From Chloroflexota bacterium (lineage in GTDB: Bacteria; Chloroflexota; Dehalococcoidia; Lucifugimonadales; UBA2985), in contig JAPPHY010000002.1 in assembly GCA_028877205.1 (NCBI GenBank), positions 123,351 to 165,741 of the forward strand: 42,391 bases of DNA. The letters are read 5' to 3'. This document shows, in pieces, positions 35,801-42,391 of the stretch (its first letter is position 1; every line of letters begins with the position of its first letter). A program made the translations under genes and the position numbers. Under the pieces are notes generated by a model, which was given only the letters and a program-made list of their open reading frames with translations, made no database searches and was not told the DNA's origin.

Positions 35801-36960
35801 GCGAGTTCGGGCTCACTGGCAACGTGAACGAGGCGGGCCGGTACGGCGTGGAGGTCGAGTTCGCCGGAAGGCCGCCGGCGCTCCCGTCGAGTGCCGTTGC
35901 CCACTTGGTTACCAGGCACGCCCTCATCCTGACTCTTGACGTGCCTGATCGATTCCAGACAGGAATCGAGACTGCCATCACCGGGAGCGTGTCCTCCCCC
36001 ACTCTCCCATCGATCGGCCGGCTGCCCTTCACGCTTGAGGACGCGGAGGGAAGCCGGCTTGCCGCCGTGACCACGGACGACGACGGCAACTTCGAGCTGA
36101 CCTACGTTCCAAGTGAGAACGTGCTTGCGGAGCCCCTGGCAATCAGGTATGCGGGCGACGACCTGCTGATGCCGGTCAGCTACTCCTTGAATGTCTCACA
36201 GGGTGAGGCCCCCGGCACCAACTGGCTGCCCTGGGTTGGTGTGCCCGCGGCAGCCGCGGCAGCCGTGGCCGTGATATTCCTGGGGCGAAGGGTGCTGGCC
36301 AGGCGATTGTCGTCGCTTGACCAGCGAGAGCCGGCTACCGAGATAGCGGAACCGGTTGAAACGATCGAGCTGCAGAGCACGTCCGAGCCTGACGTAGGCC
36401 TGATCGAGGTGCGGTTCGTGAACAATGCCGAGGACCTGCCAGACGTCTGGGGTGTCGGCGAGACCGTGGAGGTTGAGGTGGTGCTTGCTGGGAGCGACGG
36501 AGAGTCGATCAGTTCGGCGACGGTGGAGGTGACAATCGCCAATGCGGAGGTCTCGTCCGAGCTCACCACCGACGAGTCGGGGAGGTGCAGCCTGAGTTGG
36601 GCTGCCGGGCCGGTCGGCGAGTATGTCGTAAGGGCGGCCGTCGCAGGCGACGGCCGAGACCTTGTGGCATCCGGCTCACGGAGTCTCCGCGTAGTCGACT
36701 TCCGGGAGGAGATCGTGCGCCTGTACGACGTCTTCCTGGATTGGGCCAGAGGGAGAAGCTCCGGCATTCAGGACCAGTTTACGCCCAGGGAGGTGGAGAT
36801 GACCCTGGTGTCGCAGGGCTTGGCAGTTGACCAGAAGGCCCTGGACGGCGTCATCTCGCAGTATGAGGAGGCGGACTACAGCGAGCATCCCATCACACGA
36901 CGGCACTACGAGGCCATGTACCGCGCCTGGCACAAGGTAGTGGAGGAAGCGCGTCGATGA
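32878..36960 (+). CDS. TgpA-like transglutaminase membrane protein with Ig-like repeats and DUF4129 tail
   Basis: A 1360-residue membrane protein. About six or seven hydrophobic segments fill the first 290 residues. The extracytoplasmic transglutaminase core has Cys599 (GTCGAFSTAFAVMARSIGIPARVVTGWV) and His640 (RQAHQWVEVPFEGIGW). The expected Asp is Glu in RFEPT, common in relatives. Residues about 740-1110 contain several Ig-like/carboxypeptidase-regulatory repeats (GRVIAVVIDG, FTVTGKLLDARGEPVGD, ETAITGSVSSPT). A transmembrane helix near 1117-1140 is followed by another such domain and a DUF4129-like end (REEIVRLYDVFLDWARG, YEEADYSEHPITRRHYEAMYRAW). It heads the MoxR/DUF58 operon, and its stop overlaps the next start (ATGA). 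Role: cell-envelope peptide processing, inferred. Confidence 0.85.
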   Translation: MIMRGLDSLSEQSSTSGRLVRQIVLLLTLAAGLTGFLVLLNLLLPLASPTPEGLWASRAPTDDSTGFPSGVGLLTVSVLAVSVILGISALLLTQRGPLSLDRLRLSRPLVAGVLAFLFLVGLGGYLALSGALGQDLSNERGLVESSLLRPSVLAALSGFLLLIILVGILNPRLLLPALMVALTAAVVMWAVREWGGTGSELTQPSGSGGIPSPPEPTPIDPRALIVLLGLIAIAVPILIARLLAWRPAGDARGSGVGRFLLNLLILLILAALILWLLSPRESGGQAVSGGGGVGEFPGNLDGGGAELGDGLPGVPSFGAEALEQLLKLLEQDGADVSRLENGSAVVQLDGEVSLLTGTSTGQAAEHDPVPLFEVSGAANTGYLRTGVGDVYDGANWAQLDPVSVSYDGAGNVADSVAEVYASPTGGLAGLPEWRRESALLTGLPGRTSGATADSIQVTTTGSSGELSSGTVPVSMPLSSAGVRGQFHPFSGTFSVDEPVEYYSWTSTIPSYSPEEYAAAVTSSDPTYTQLPDDLPDRIRSLALDVTASHPTPYAKAKALEHYLRTQYAYRYASTADEGLPPPGRDPVDWFLFDRREGTCGAFSTAFAVMARSIGIPARVVTGWVVAPTADPQVVESRQAHQWVEVPFEGIGWVRFEPTASGGAPSRLAEAFPGIEQIAPTDAEPPASESATGGTGDQIAAPDLDGPNTAYPVDPQATPVVEARLETVTTITQWPSQIHRQAPFSVGGTVTTAAGDLVSDAEVEIYVNETKEHGGTIIGGAEVSDGKFEAGVVIPFEIELGNYQLLARTVQNNRINESWSDPDITVVSRSGLELTGPSEVAVDVDAAFRGRLSDDSGGGQAGRVIAVVIDGSPGLTVTTGPEGGFSFTRSFAETGPHWVEVTIQGDDLLMGNSARLDFFVTLPTETEITVPVIVEVGRDFTVTGKLLDARGEPVGDVSLNARIAGQEQTVFTDDSGEFGLTGNVNEAGRYGVEVEFAGRPPALPSSAVAHLVTRHALILTLDVPDRFQTGIETAITGSVSSPTLPSIGRLPFTLEDAEGSRLAAVTTDDDGNFELTYVPSENVLAEPLAIRYAGDDLLMPVSYSLNVSQGEAPGTNWLPWVGVPAAAAAAVAVIFLGRRVLARRLSSLDQREPATEIAEPVETIELQSTSEPDVGLIEVRFVNNAEDLPDVWGVGETVEVEVVLAGSDGESISSATVEVTIANAEVSSELTTDESGRCSLSWAAGPVGEYVVRAAVAGDGRDLVASGSRSLRVVDFREEIVRLYDVFLDWARGRSSGIQDQFTPREVEMTLVSQGLAVDQKALDGVISQYEEADYSEHPITRRHYEAMYRAWHKVVEEARR

Positions 36961-38987
36961 ACGCGACGGCGCCATCCCCATCGAGAATTGTGGTCTCCTT
37001 ACTGCCGCCGCTGGCTCTTGCGATCGGCGCGCCGGCGTTCCTTGCGACCGGCGGCGGGTTTCACAACGTGAGTGGTCTCGATCTGCACTACCTGAGGCTG
37101 CCACTTGCCCTGGCGGGCGTACTATGGTTATTCGGCCGCCTGGTGTCATGGGCAGCCCGCACCAGTATTGCGACTGTGTTCGTCCTGCAAACGGCGGCCG
37201 GTGGCAGGCGTTTTCGTGTCGGCATACTCCCCGTCGTGCACAGCCTGCTGGTCCACTCGGCATGGATAGCGCTGCTATGGGGACTCCTGACAGCGGTTCC
37301 TCAGTTTCCCGATACGATCTCCAACCGCCCCGGCGGTCCCGACCTGATGTGGTCCACGAAGTACCTGGCAGCCTTCGACCCCCTTGCGTTCTGGTCGCTA
37401 GTAGTCCTGGCTCCCTTCGCAATCGTAAGAGCCGCATTCTCGGCATTCCCTGAGGTGCGCAGCGTGCTTGGTATTCCTGTGGGGGAGCTGACGATTCTGG
37501 CCGTTGCCTTCTTACTCCTTTCGGAAGACGGAATCCTGAACGCTGAGCTTTCGGTGGACCTGTCCGGGATCCCGCCGGTGCTGTCGCTGGTGCTCGCGCT
37601 GAATTACATCACCTCCGTCCTGGACAGAGCTGCTCGAGCGGGTCTCCTTGAGAGAGTAGCGCCGGAGATTGTCGCCGCCCTGCCGGTTCTGAGAGCAGTG
37701 GAAACCTCCGCCGTTCCTGCTATTCTCCTGTGGCTCACCCTGGACAATCTGCCGGAGATCGGGGACCTTCTCTGGTACCGCGCGCTCTCCAGAGGATTGA
37801 CCGAGACGTTCTCCCCGCTATATTCGGGCTTGTTCGAGGCCCGCAACGCAACCGCTCTGCTTGCATTTGTCACCATCCTCGCATTTGCCCTGCCCAGGGA
37901 GCTTGGCAACACACTGGAGCGGTATCAGGCCATAGCGTCCGCCGCGCTCTTCAGCGCAGGCGCGTACTTCGCCTGGGATATCGGTACCAGCCTGTCGCAT
38001 TTGCACCACTTCTACACGCTCGGGGGAGCCATAGTCGCGTCCGGATTCCTGACGCTTGCCCTCGCTCAGCTGGCGGGCTATGCGACCACGTCTTCCAGCC
38101 CAACACTGGCCGGCTTGGGGCGCTGGCTCTCCGAGTCGAAGGTACGCGGATTCGTACTTGGAGCCACAATCGCGTACTATGTACTCCTGCTGCACCCGTT
38201 TCTTCACCAGGTCATGCGATTCGCCGCAGTCTTCGAATACGTGGCAGTCCTGGCACTGATGATGTTCCTGCTGCTGCGGTTCAGACGTTGGGTGCGGGTT
38301 GAGGCGGAGAAGCCGTACCGAATACCGCTGGACTGGCCCGACTGGACACACCACGAGCAGCGGCTGGCAGCGAGACGGGACCCACGCGCCACGGGGATGA
38401 GAGTCCTGGAGAGCCGGTTCGTGGACAATGGGGACTGGAGTCCTATTCTCAGCTACCTCCTGGGGCTGCTGTACCGGAACTACGTCCCGGTCGAACACGC
38501 TGAGGAGGTGTGCCGGTCCATGCGCGGGGCAGTCCTCTCCTCGGAGCGCCGCTTCCTTGGAGGAGGGCAGGGCCGAAAGAGGTCTATCCGGAGGAACACC
38601 CTCGTGGAAGTCCTCTCGAAGGTTGAGAACGGCCTGAACTCTGCGGGCCAGGGCACGACCGTTGCGGACGAGGCGCTTCTCAGGGAGGCTGCCGGAGACT
38701 ACATTCAGAGCGGGACAAATCCCGAGAAGCTCGCGGCGGCCATGATTCTGGCGTACAGCCAGAATGGCAGCGACCTGAGCGCGGCCATAAGCTACTGGGT
38801 GCCGTTTCTCAGGCGGCGTGCCGCGACGCCGGGTTGGTACACGCCTCCCTGGTTGCGCACCCGGTCACTGGTCAGGGCGCGCGAGCAGCGGCAGAGAATG
38901 GTCGACATTGGGCTCACCTACCTCTTCGGCGGGGATCATCGAAGTTCGGTTGAGTCGTCGCCTGAAATGGTGGCTGCAGCAACATAG
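36957..38987 (+). CDS. Polytopic membrane protein of the MoxR operon (unknown)
   Basis: A 676-residue protein I do not recognise. About ten hydrophobic segments occupy residues 10-435. The remaining ~240 residues are polar and probably cytoplasmic, with WPDWTHHEQRLAARRDPRATGMRVLESRFVDNGDWSPILSYLLGLLYRNYVPVEHAEEVCRSMRG. The ATG overlaps the transglutaminase stop by four bases, and it ends 30 bases before moxR, so it is an integral part of the operon. It may be a scaffold or partner of the transglutaminase. That is inference from position. Confidence 0.75.
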   Translation: MNATAPSPSRIVVSLLPPLALAIGAPAFLATGGGFHNVSGLDLHYLRLPLALAGVLWLFGRLVSWAARTSIATVFVLQTAAGGRRFRVGILPVVHSLLVHSAWIALLWGLLTAVPQFPDTISNRPGGPDLMWSTKYLAAFDPLAFWSLVVLAPFAIVRAAFSAFPEVRSVLGIPVGELTILAVAFLLLSEDGILNAELSVDLSGIPPVLSLVLALNYITSVLDRAARAGLLERVAPEIVAALPVLRAVETSAVPAILLWLTLDNLPEIGDLLWYRALSRGLTETFSPLYSGLFEARNATALLAFVTILAFALPRELGNTLERYQAIASAALFSAGAYFAWDIGTSLSHLHHFYTLGGAIVASGFLTLALAQLAGYATTSSSPTLAGLGRWLSESKVRGFVLGATIAYYVLLLHPFLHQVMRFAAVFEYVAVLALMMFLLLRFRRWVRVEAEKPYRIPLDWPDWTHHEQRLAARRDPRATGMRVLESRFVDNGDWSPILSYLLGLLYRNYVPVEHAEEVCRSMRGAVLSSERRFLGGGQGRKRSIRRNTLVEVLSKVENGLNSAGQGTTVADEALLREAAGDYIQSGTNPEKLAAAMILAYSQNGSDLSAAISYWVPFLRRRAATPGWYTPPWLRTRSLVRAREQRQRMVDIGLTYLFGGDHRSSVESSPEMVAAAT

Positions 38988-39017
38988 AATACTACCGGGA
39001 AAGGCGGTGACCACGCC

Positions 39018-40004
39018 ATGAATGAACGAGAATTGGAAGAAGCCAGGCTGTCCTGCGAGCAGATCATCGACCGGATAGGCACCGCATTCGTCGGAAACCG
39101 GGTCCTCTTGCGCAAGCTTCTCGGCGCTGCCCTGGCCAACGGCCACGTGCTGTTCGAAGACTTTCCAGGCCTGGGCAAGACGCTGCTTGCCAAGGTCTTC
39201 GCCAAGTCGATTGGCAGCGATACGAAGCGCGTGCAGTTTACGCCCGACCTTCTGCCCACCGACATTCTGGGCGTGAACGTGTGGAGACAGAACGACTCCA
39301 CCTTCCAGATGGTGAAGGGGCCTGTGTTCACAAACGTCCTGCTGGCCGACGAGATTAACCGCGCGCCACCCAAGACGCAGTCCGCACTCCTGGAGGCGAT
39401 GGAGGAGCGCCAGGTTACCATCGACGGAACCACGAACCAGCTGTCTTTGCCGTTCGTCGTGATAGCCACGCAGAACCCGATTGAGCAGGAAGGCACGTAT
39501 CCGCTGCCGGAGGCCCAGCTGGACCGATTCCTGCTCAAGCTCAGCGCCGGCTATCCGGCCAACCAGGAGCTTGAGAACGACATTCTCCTGAGGCGGATTG
39601 AGTGGCAGAAGGACGACCCCACCGAAGACCTGGAGCCGGCCGTGGACATGGAGCGGTTCGTGGAGTTGCAGCGCCTGGTCGAGACCAGGGTCTACACCGA
39701 CCCGCTCATCATCGACTACATAACGCAGCTGGTGAGACTGACCCGCGAGCATCCCAGGGTCGCGGTGGGGGTTAGCCCTCGAGGCGCGCTGGCGCTCCTC
39801 AGGGTGTCGAGGGGCATCGCGCTGATTCACGGCAGGGACTTCGTGGTGCCCGATGATGTCAAGATGGTCGTATCCGACGCCCTCTCGCACCGTGTCATTC
39901 TGAACATCGAAGACACGCTGGAGGGAGTCCGGGGCCAGGAGGTGATCGACGAAGTGCTGCAGGAGGTGCCCGTACCCAGCGACATTGGAAAGTCGGGCTC
40001 CTGA
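39018..40004 (+). CDS. MoxR-family AAA+ ATPase
   Basis: A 328-residue AAA+ protein of the MoxR group. Walker A is FEDFPGLGKTLLAKVFAKSIG. The pore segment is RVQFTPDLLPTDILG. Walker B is VLLADEINRAPPKTQSALLEAMEERQVTIDG, and sensor 1 is VIATQNPIEQEGTYPLPEAQLDRFLLKL. The C-terminal lid follows. MoxR ATPases act as chaperone-like activators of metal- or envelope-related complexes, nearly always beside a DUF58 gene. Here the DUF58 gene starts 2 bases after its stop. Confidence 0.95.
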   Translation: MNERELEEARLSCEQIIDRIGTAFVGNRVLLRKLLGAALANGHVLFEDFPGLGKTLLAKVFAKSIGSDTKRVQFTPDLLPTDILGVNVWRQNDSTFQMVKGPVFTNVLLADEINRAPPKTQSALLEAMEERQVTIDGTTNQLSLPFVVIATQNPIEQEGTYPLPEAQLDRFLLKLSAGYPANQELENDILLRRIEWQKDDPTEDLEPAVDMERFVELQRLVETRVYTDPLIIDYITQLVRLTREHPRVAVGVSPRGALALLRVSRGIALIHGRDFVVPDDVKMVVSDALSHRVILNIEDTLEGVRGQEVIDEVLQEVPVPSDIGKSGS

Positions 40005-40006
40005 GC

Positions 40007-41332
40007 ATGTTCCCAACCTCGCTGCGGACCTGGATTGCCCCGGCGATGCTAATGTTGCTACTGGGGCTGTTCCTGGGCAACGTACCGCTGCTGGCGGGAG
40101 GCATGTTCGTGCTGATCTCGACGCTCATAGCCACGGCCCTGCCTCCTCCGTCCGGCATCGTGGTCGAGAGACGGCTGCCCCGCCTGATCTTCTGGACTGG
40201 TGACACGCTCACCGTGGACCGCCGGTTGACCGTCTTGAGAGGCATCGGGCCGATCTTCGTCCACGACCCGCTGCCCTCAGAGGCACTGGTCACGGATGGA
40301 AGCAATCTTCGAGCATTATGGAAGTGGCCCGGCGCCAGGACCTACGACGTCTCCTACCAACTCGCATTCCCAAAGCGGGGTCGATTCACTTTGCGGGAAG
40401 GCAGGTGGCAGTCCCAGTCTCCGTTCGGGTTCAGGAGCGCATCGGGCACGGCTGGGAAAGCGTTAGAAGTCAGCGTAGTCCCCAGAGTACGCAGCGTGAA
40501 CAGGCTCAACGAGGTCCGCGTGCCCGCAAGGTCGCAGAGATACCAGGATGACGTCGCCAAGACGGGAGCCTCCACCAACGAGTTCAGGGAAATCCGGCCC
40601 TATCAGCCGGGCGACCCCATAAAGCGCATCAACTGGAAGGCCAGCGCACGGGCCACCGGAGTCAACAACGTGCCACTTGTGAATGAGCTTGAGCCGGAAA
40701 CCAAGAAGTCCGTCTGGATCTTCCTGGACATGGCCAGCTATATGGAAGTGGGCAGCCCGCTGTCCAACCCGCTGGAGAACACAGTGGGGGCATCCGGTGC
40801 GCTGGCCCAGTACTACCTTTGGAAGGGGTCAACACTGGGAGCTTACGCCTACAACACTTCCGGTTCCGCGGGTGAGCTGCTCTCGCCGGAGTCCGGACGG
40901 AAGCAGTTCAACCGGATGGTACACCTGCTGACCAGCCTGAAGTCCGGTAGTCCCAACCTGGACCTCCTTCAGGCGGTGGAGCGGTGCAAGGACTTTCTCC
41001 TTCAGCTGCACCCGGAGGTATACGTCATCACACGGCTGGACGTGCACTATGCCAGACTGGGCGAAGCTCCCGCGTCGCTGGACCGCCTGCAAGCGGCCGT
41101 CTCGAGGCTCGCGTCCATGAGAGCGCACTCCGGGAGGCCTGGCCGGGTGAGGATTGTGCACGTGGCCCCCGAGGAGCCCGCATACGAGCTGAATGCTCCG
41201 TCCCTGCTGAAGTGGGAAACGAGAGTTGTTTCCGGAGTCCTGCGAAGGGCGGGGGCCATAGTCATGGAGTGGGAGCCGGACACTGAGGACTTCACTTTGG
41301 CCCTTATGCGACATGTGCACACCTATGGCTGA
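40007..41332 (+). CDS. DUF58 domain protein
   Basis: A 441-residue protein. Two N-terminal hydrophobic helices (about 8-45) anchor it. A beta-rich region follows, and the DUF58 hallmark EFREIRPYQPGDPIKRINWKASARATG lies near residues 187-213. The C-terminal half resembles a von Willebrand A fold (KKSVWIFLDMASYMEVG), but the MIDAS is incomplete in the visible DMASY. DUF58 proteins are the regular partners of MoxR. It starts 2 bases after moxR. Confidence 0.93.
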   Translation: MFPTSLRTWIAPAMLMLLLGLFLGNVPLLAGGMFVLISTLIATALPPPSGIVVERRLPRLIFWTGDTLTVDRRLTVLRGIGPIFVHDPLPSEALVTDGSNLRALWKWPGARTYDVSYQLAFPKRGRFTLREGRWQSQSPFGFRSASGTAGKALEVSVVPRVRSVNRLNEVRVPARSQRYQDDVAKTGASTNEFREIRPYQPGDPIKRINWKASARATGVNNVPLVNELEPETKKSVWIFLDMASYMEVGSPLSNPLENTVGASGALAQYYLWKGSTLGAYAYNTSGSAGELLSPESGRKQFNRMVHLLTSLKSGSPNLDLLQAVERCKDFLLQLHPEVYVITRLDVHYARLGEAPASLDRLQAAVSRLASMRAHSGRPGRVRIVHVAPEEPAYELNAPSLLKWETRVVSGVLRRAGAIVMEWEPDTEDFTLALMRHVHTYG

Positions 41333-41372
41333 TCCACGTTTACGAATACTTTGAGGGAGACGCATCACCTTG

Positions 41373-42023
41373 ATGAAGCTCGCCGCTGCTGAGGCGCTTC
41401 TGCTAGTCGGACTTGTCGCGCTGTCGGTGTCAGTTGCCAGGGAAGCCGCGGCCACGCCGTTCGGCAACTACGGCCTCGTAGAACTGGCGGCAACAACCCT
41501 GGTTGTGGCAGGCGTGTATTGGCTCCTGAGCTGGCGGGGCCGCGTGAGGCTGGCGTTCCTGCTGATGGCGATGATAGCGCTGCTGCCGCACATCCCGGCA
41601 GTCTGGAGCCACAACCGGTTGGAACTATACCGGCTGTTCGGACTGGATGCCACCGTCACAGCCTTCAATTCCACGACGGTGGACGGCGTCCTCCTCCTTG
41701 CCTCACTGGTTGGCCTGGCAGCGCTGCACCGACTCGCCGGCCTGCGCAGAATGGACAGGCAGCTCAGATCGCAGAGGGCGATGGCCTCAGACCGCAGCCG
41801 AGTCGTGCTCGGCGAAGCAGGAATGCTGTTGGTGCTGACGGCTGCAGCGCTGCTCTCGTCATTCCTGTTGGTGCTGCTTGCCGCGCTGGCCGGAAGGGTC
41901 GAGACGCTGCTCGACTGGTCGCCGTGGACTGTCCTGTTGGTGGGGGTGGGAGGCGCGCTGGTCTTCACATCGACGCTGGCGCTCTGGTTCCGGTCCCAAA
42001 GAGACGGCGAACCCACGGTGTAG
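41373..42023 (+). CDS. Small membrane protein of the MoxR operon
   Basis: A 216-residue hydrophobic protein with about five segments (AAAEALLLVGLVALSVSVA, YGLVELAATTLVVAGVYWLL, VRLAFLLMAMIALLPHI, GVLLLASLVGLAALHRLAGL and two more near the end). No recognised family. The TTG at 41370 is directly followed by the ATG at 41373, and I prefer the ATG. TTGAGGGAG 13 or more bases upstream may be the ribosome site. It lies 40 bases after DUF58 and ends the operon. Confidence 0.7.
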   Translation: MKLAAAEALLLVGLVALSVSVAREAAATPFGNYGLVELAATTLVVAGVYWLLSWRGRVRLAFLLMAMIALLPHIPAVWSHNRLELYRLFGLDATVTAFNSTTVDGVLLLASLVGLAALHRLAGLRRMDRQLRSQRAMASDRSRVVLGEAGMLLVLTAAALLSSFLLVLLAALAGRVETLLDWSPWTVLLVGVGGALVFTSTLALWFRSQRDGEPTV

Positions 42024-42255
42024 AGCGGGACAGACTACACCTAAGCGTACCATACTGCGAACTTTTCGGTGGGTAGTTCCAATATAGATTGAGTATAGTT
42101 GGGTCACCGGCTGTATTCCAGAGTTCGAATACTGTGCAGTGGGCCTGAGTTGACGATAGGCAGAACCATTTTCGAATTGTGGATGGGTGATCCAACTTCA
42201 CTCCGGCGATCCTGACACCCACGTTAGTATATTACCTAGCCGCCCCACGGCCAGC
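42024..42255. other. Spacer at the end of the MoxR operon
   Basis: More AT-rich than the genes, with no coding frame. Nothing recognised other than the terminator that follows it. Confidence 0.5.
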
Positions 42256-42294
42256 GCAAGGGGGGCCTGCGACATTGCCGCAGGCCCCCCTTGC
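42256..42294. terminator. Bidirectional hairpin terminator (perfect 16-bp inverted repeat)
   Basis: Arms GCAAGGGGGGCCTGCG (42256-42271) and CGCAGGCCCCCCTTGC (42279-42294) pair perfectly around a 7-base loop. There is no long T tract but its strength and position between convergent genes indicate termination on both strands. Confidence 0.75.
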
Positions 42295-42322
42295 ATCCTC
42301 TTGCCGGTCCGGCCGGGCCGGA

Positions 42323-42391
42323 CTAGTCGTCGTCTTTGATCGTCATGGTTCCCACGGCGTCGGGCGGGTAGAGGGTCCCGGGCAGGTACGC
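42323..42391 (-). CDS. C-terminal end of a minus-strand gene (partial)
   Basis: The minus strand reads AYLPGTLYPPDAVGTMTIKDDD followed by TAG (42323-42325), open to the window edge. Codons are GC3-rich and the hairpin terminator stands 28 bases downstream, so this is likely a real gene end. Family not recognised. Confidence 0.55.
   Translation of the reverse strand, partial: AYLPGTLYPPDAVGTMTIKDDD

Overview
The window is high-GC bacterial chromosome. I place it, by inference, in Chloroflexota, near the SAR202/Dehalococcoidia groups. Support is gene content: the DnaG zinc finger has the Cys-Phe-Gly-Ala-Cys spacing, DUF951 and DUF6391 proteins sit next to housekeeping genes, family III CoA-transferases pair with a DUF35/thiolase couple, a PPi-type phosphofructokinase is present, and there is a UGSC-family selenoprotein. 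No 16S gene is present to settle it. Bases 1-54 are almost pure C and look like a contig-edge artefact.

Layout. 96-2066: fabI (minus), a COG2426 membrane protein and a DUF6391 protein. 2141-2822: five tRNA genes (Arg-TCT, Trp-CCA, Leu-GAG, Cys-GCA, Leu-TAA). 2833-13088: a plus-strand housekeeping run with two small hypotheticals, pyrF, DUF951, cmk, plsC, glmS, an unrecognised P-loop-like protein, dnaG and the primary sigma factor. 13243-15864: a lipoprotein with a zinc-peptidase motif and plant-type leucine-rich repeats, in visibly less GC-rich DNA. 21593-15974 (minus): a likely operon of a double CoA-transferase, a DUF35 zinc-ribbon protein, a thiolase-like protein and PPi-phosphofructokinase. 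21938-26518: an SDR-DUF2867 protein, then a minus-strand set of ABC-F ATPase, DUF1697 and a galactose-binding-like protein. 26757-32083: a thioredoxin-reductase-like flavoprotein, a conserved protein of unknown function, a selenoprotein and a molybdenum hydroxylase large subunit. 32878-42023: a five-gene transglutaminase/MoxR/DUF58 operon. A perfect 16-bp inverted-repeat terminator and the tail of a minus-strand gene close the window.

The main discovery is at 28911-29456. Two apparently separate short ORFs are one 181-residue UGSC-family protein read through an in-frame TGA at 29205-29207. The residues around the TGA are Asp-Sec-Gly-Ser-Cys. Directly downstream is a hairpin (29214-29241) with a GGUCU apical loop, the loop sequence of the E. 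coli fdhF SECIS. A consensus promoter (TTGACA, 16 bp, TATAAT) precedes the upstream partner gene, so the pair looks strongly expressed as one operon. A TrxR-like gene whose NADPH-binding motif is altered lies just before it and a Mo-hydroxylase subunit just after, suggesting a selenium-linked redox cassette. That functional link is inference.
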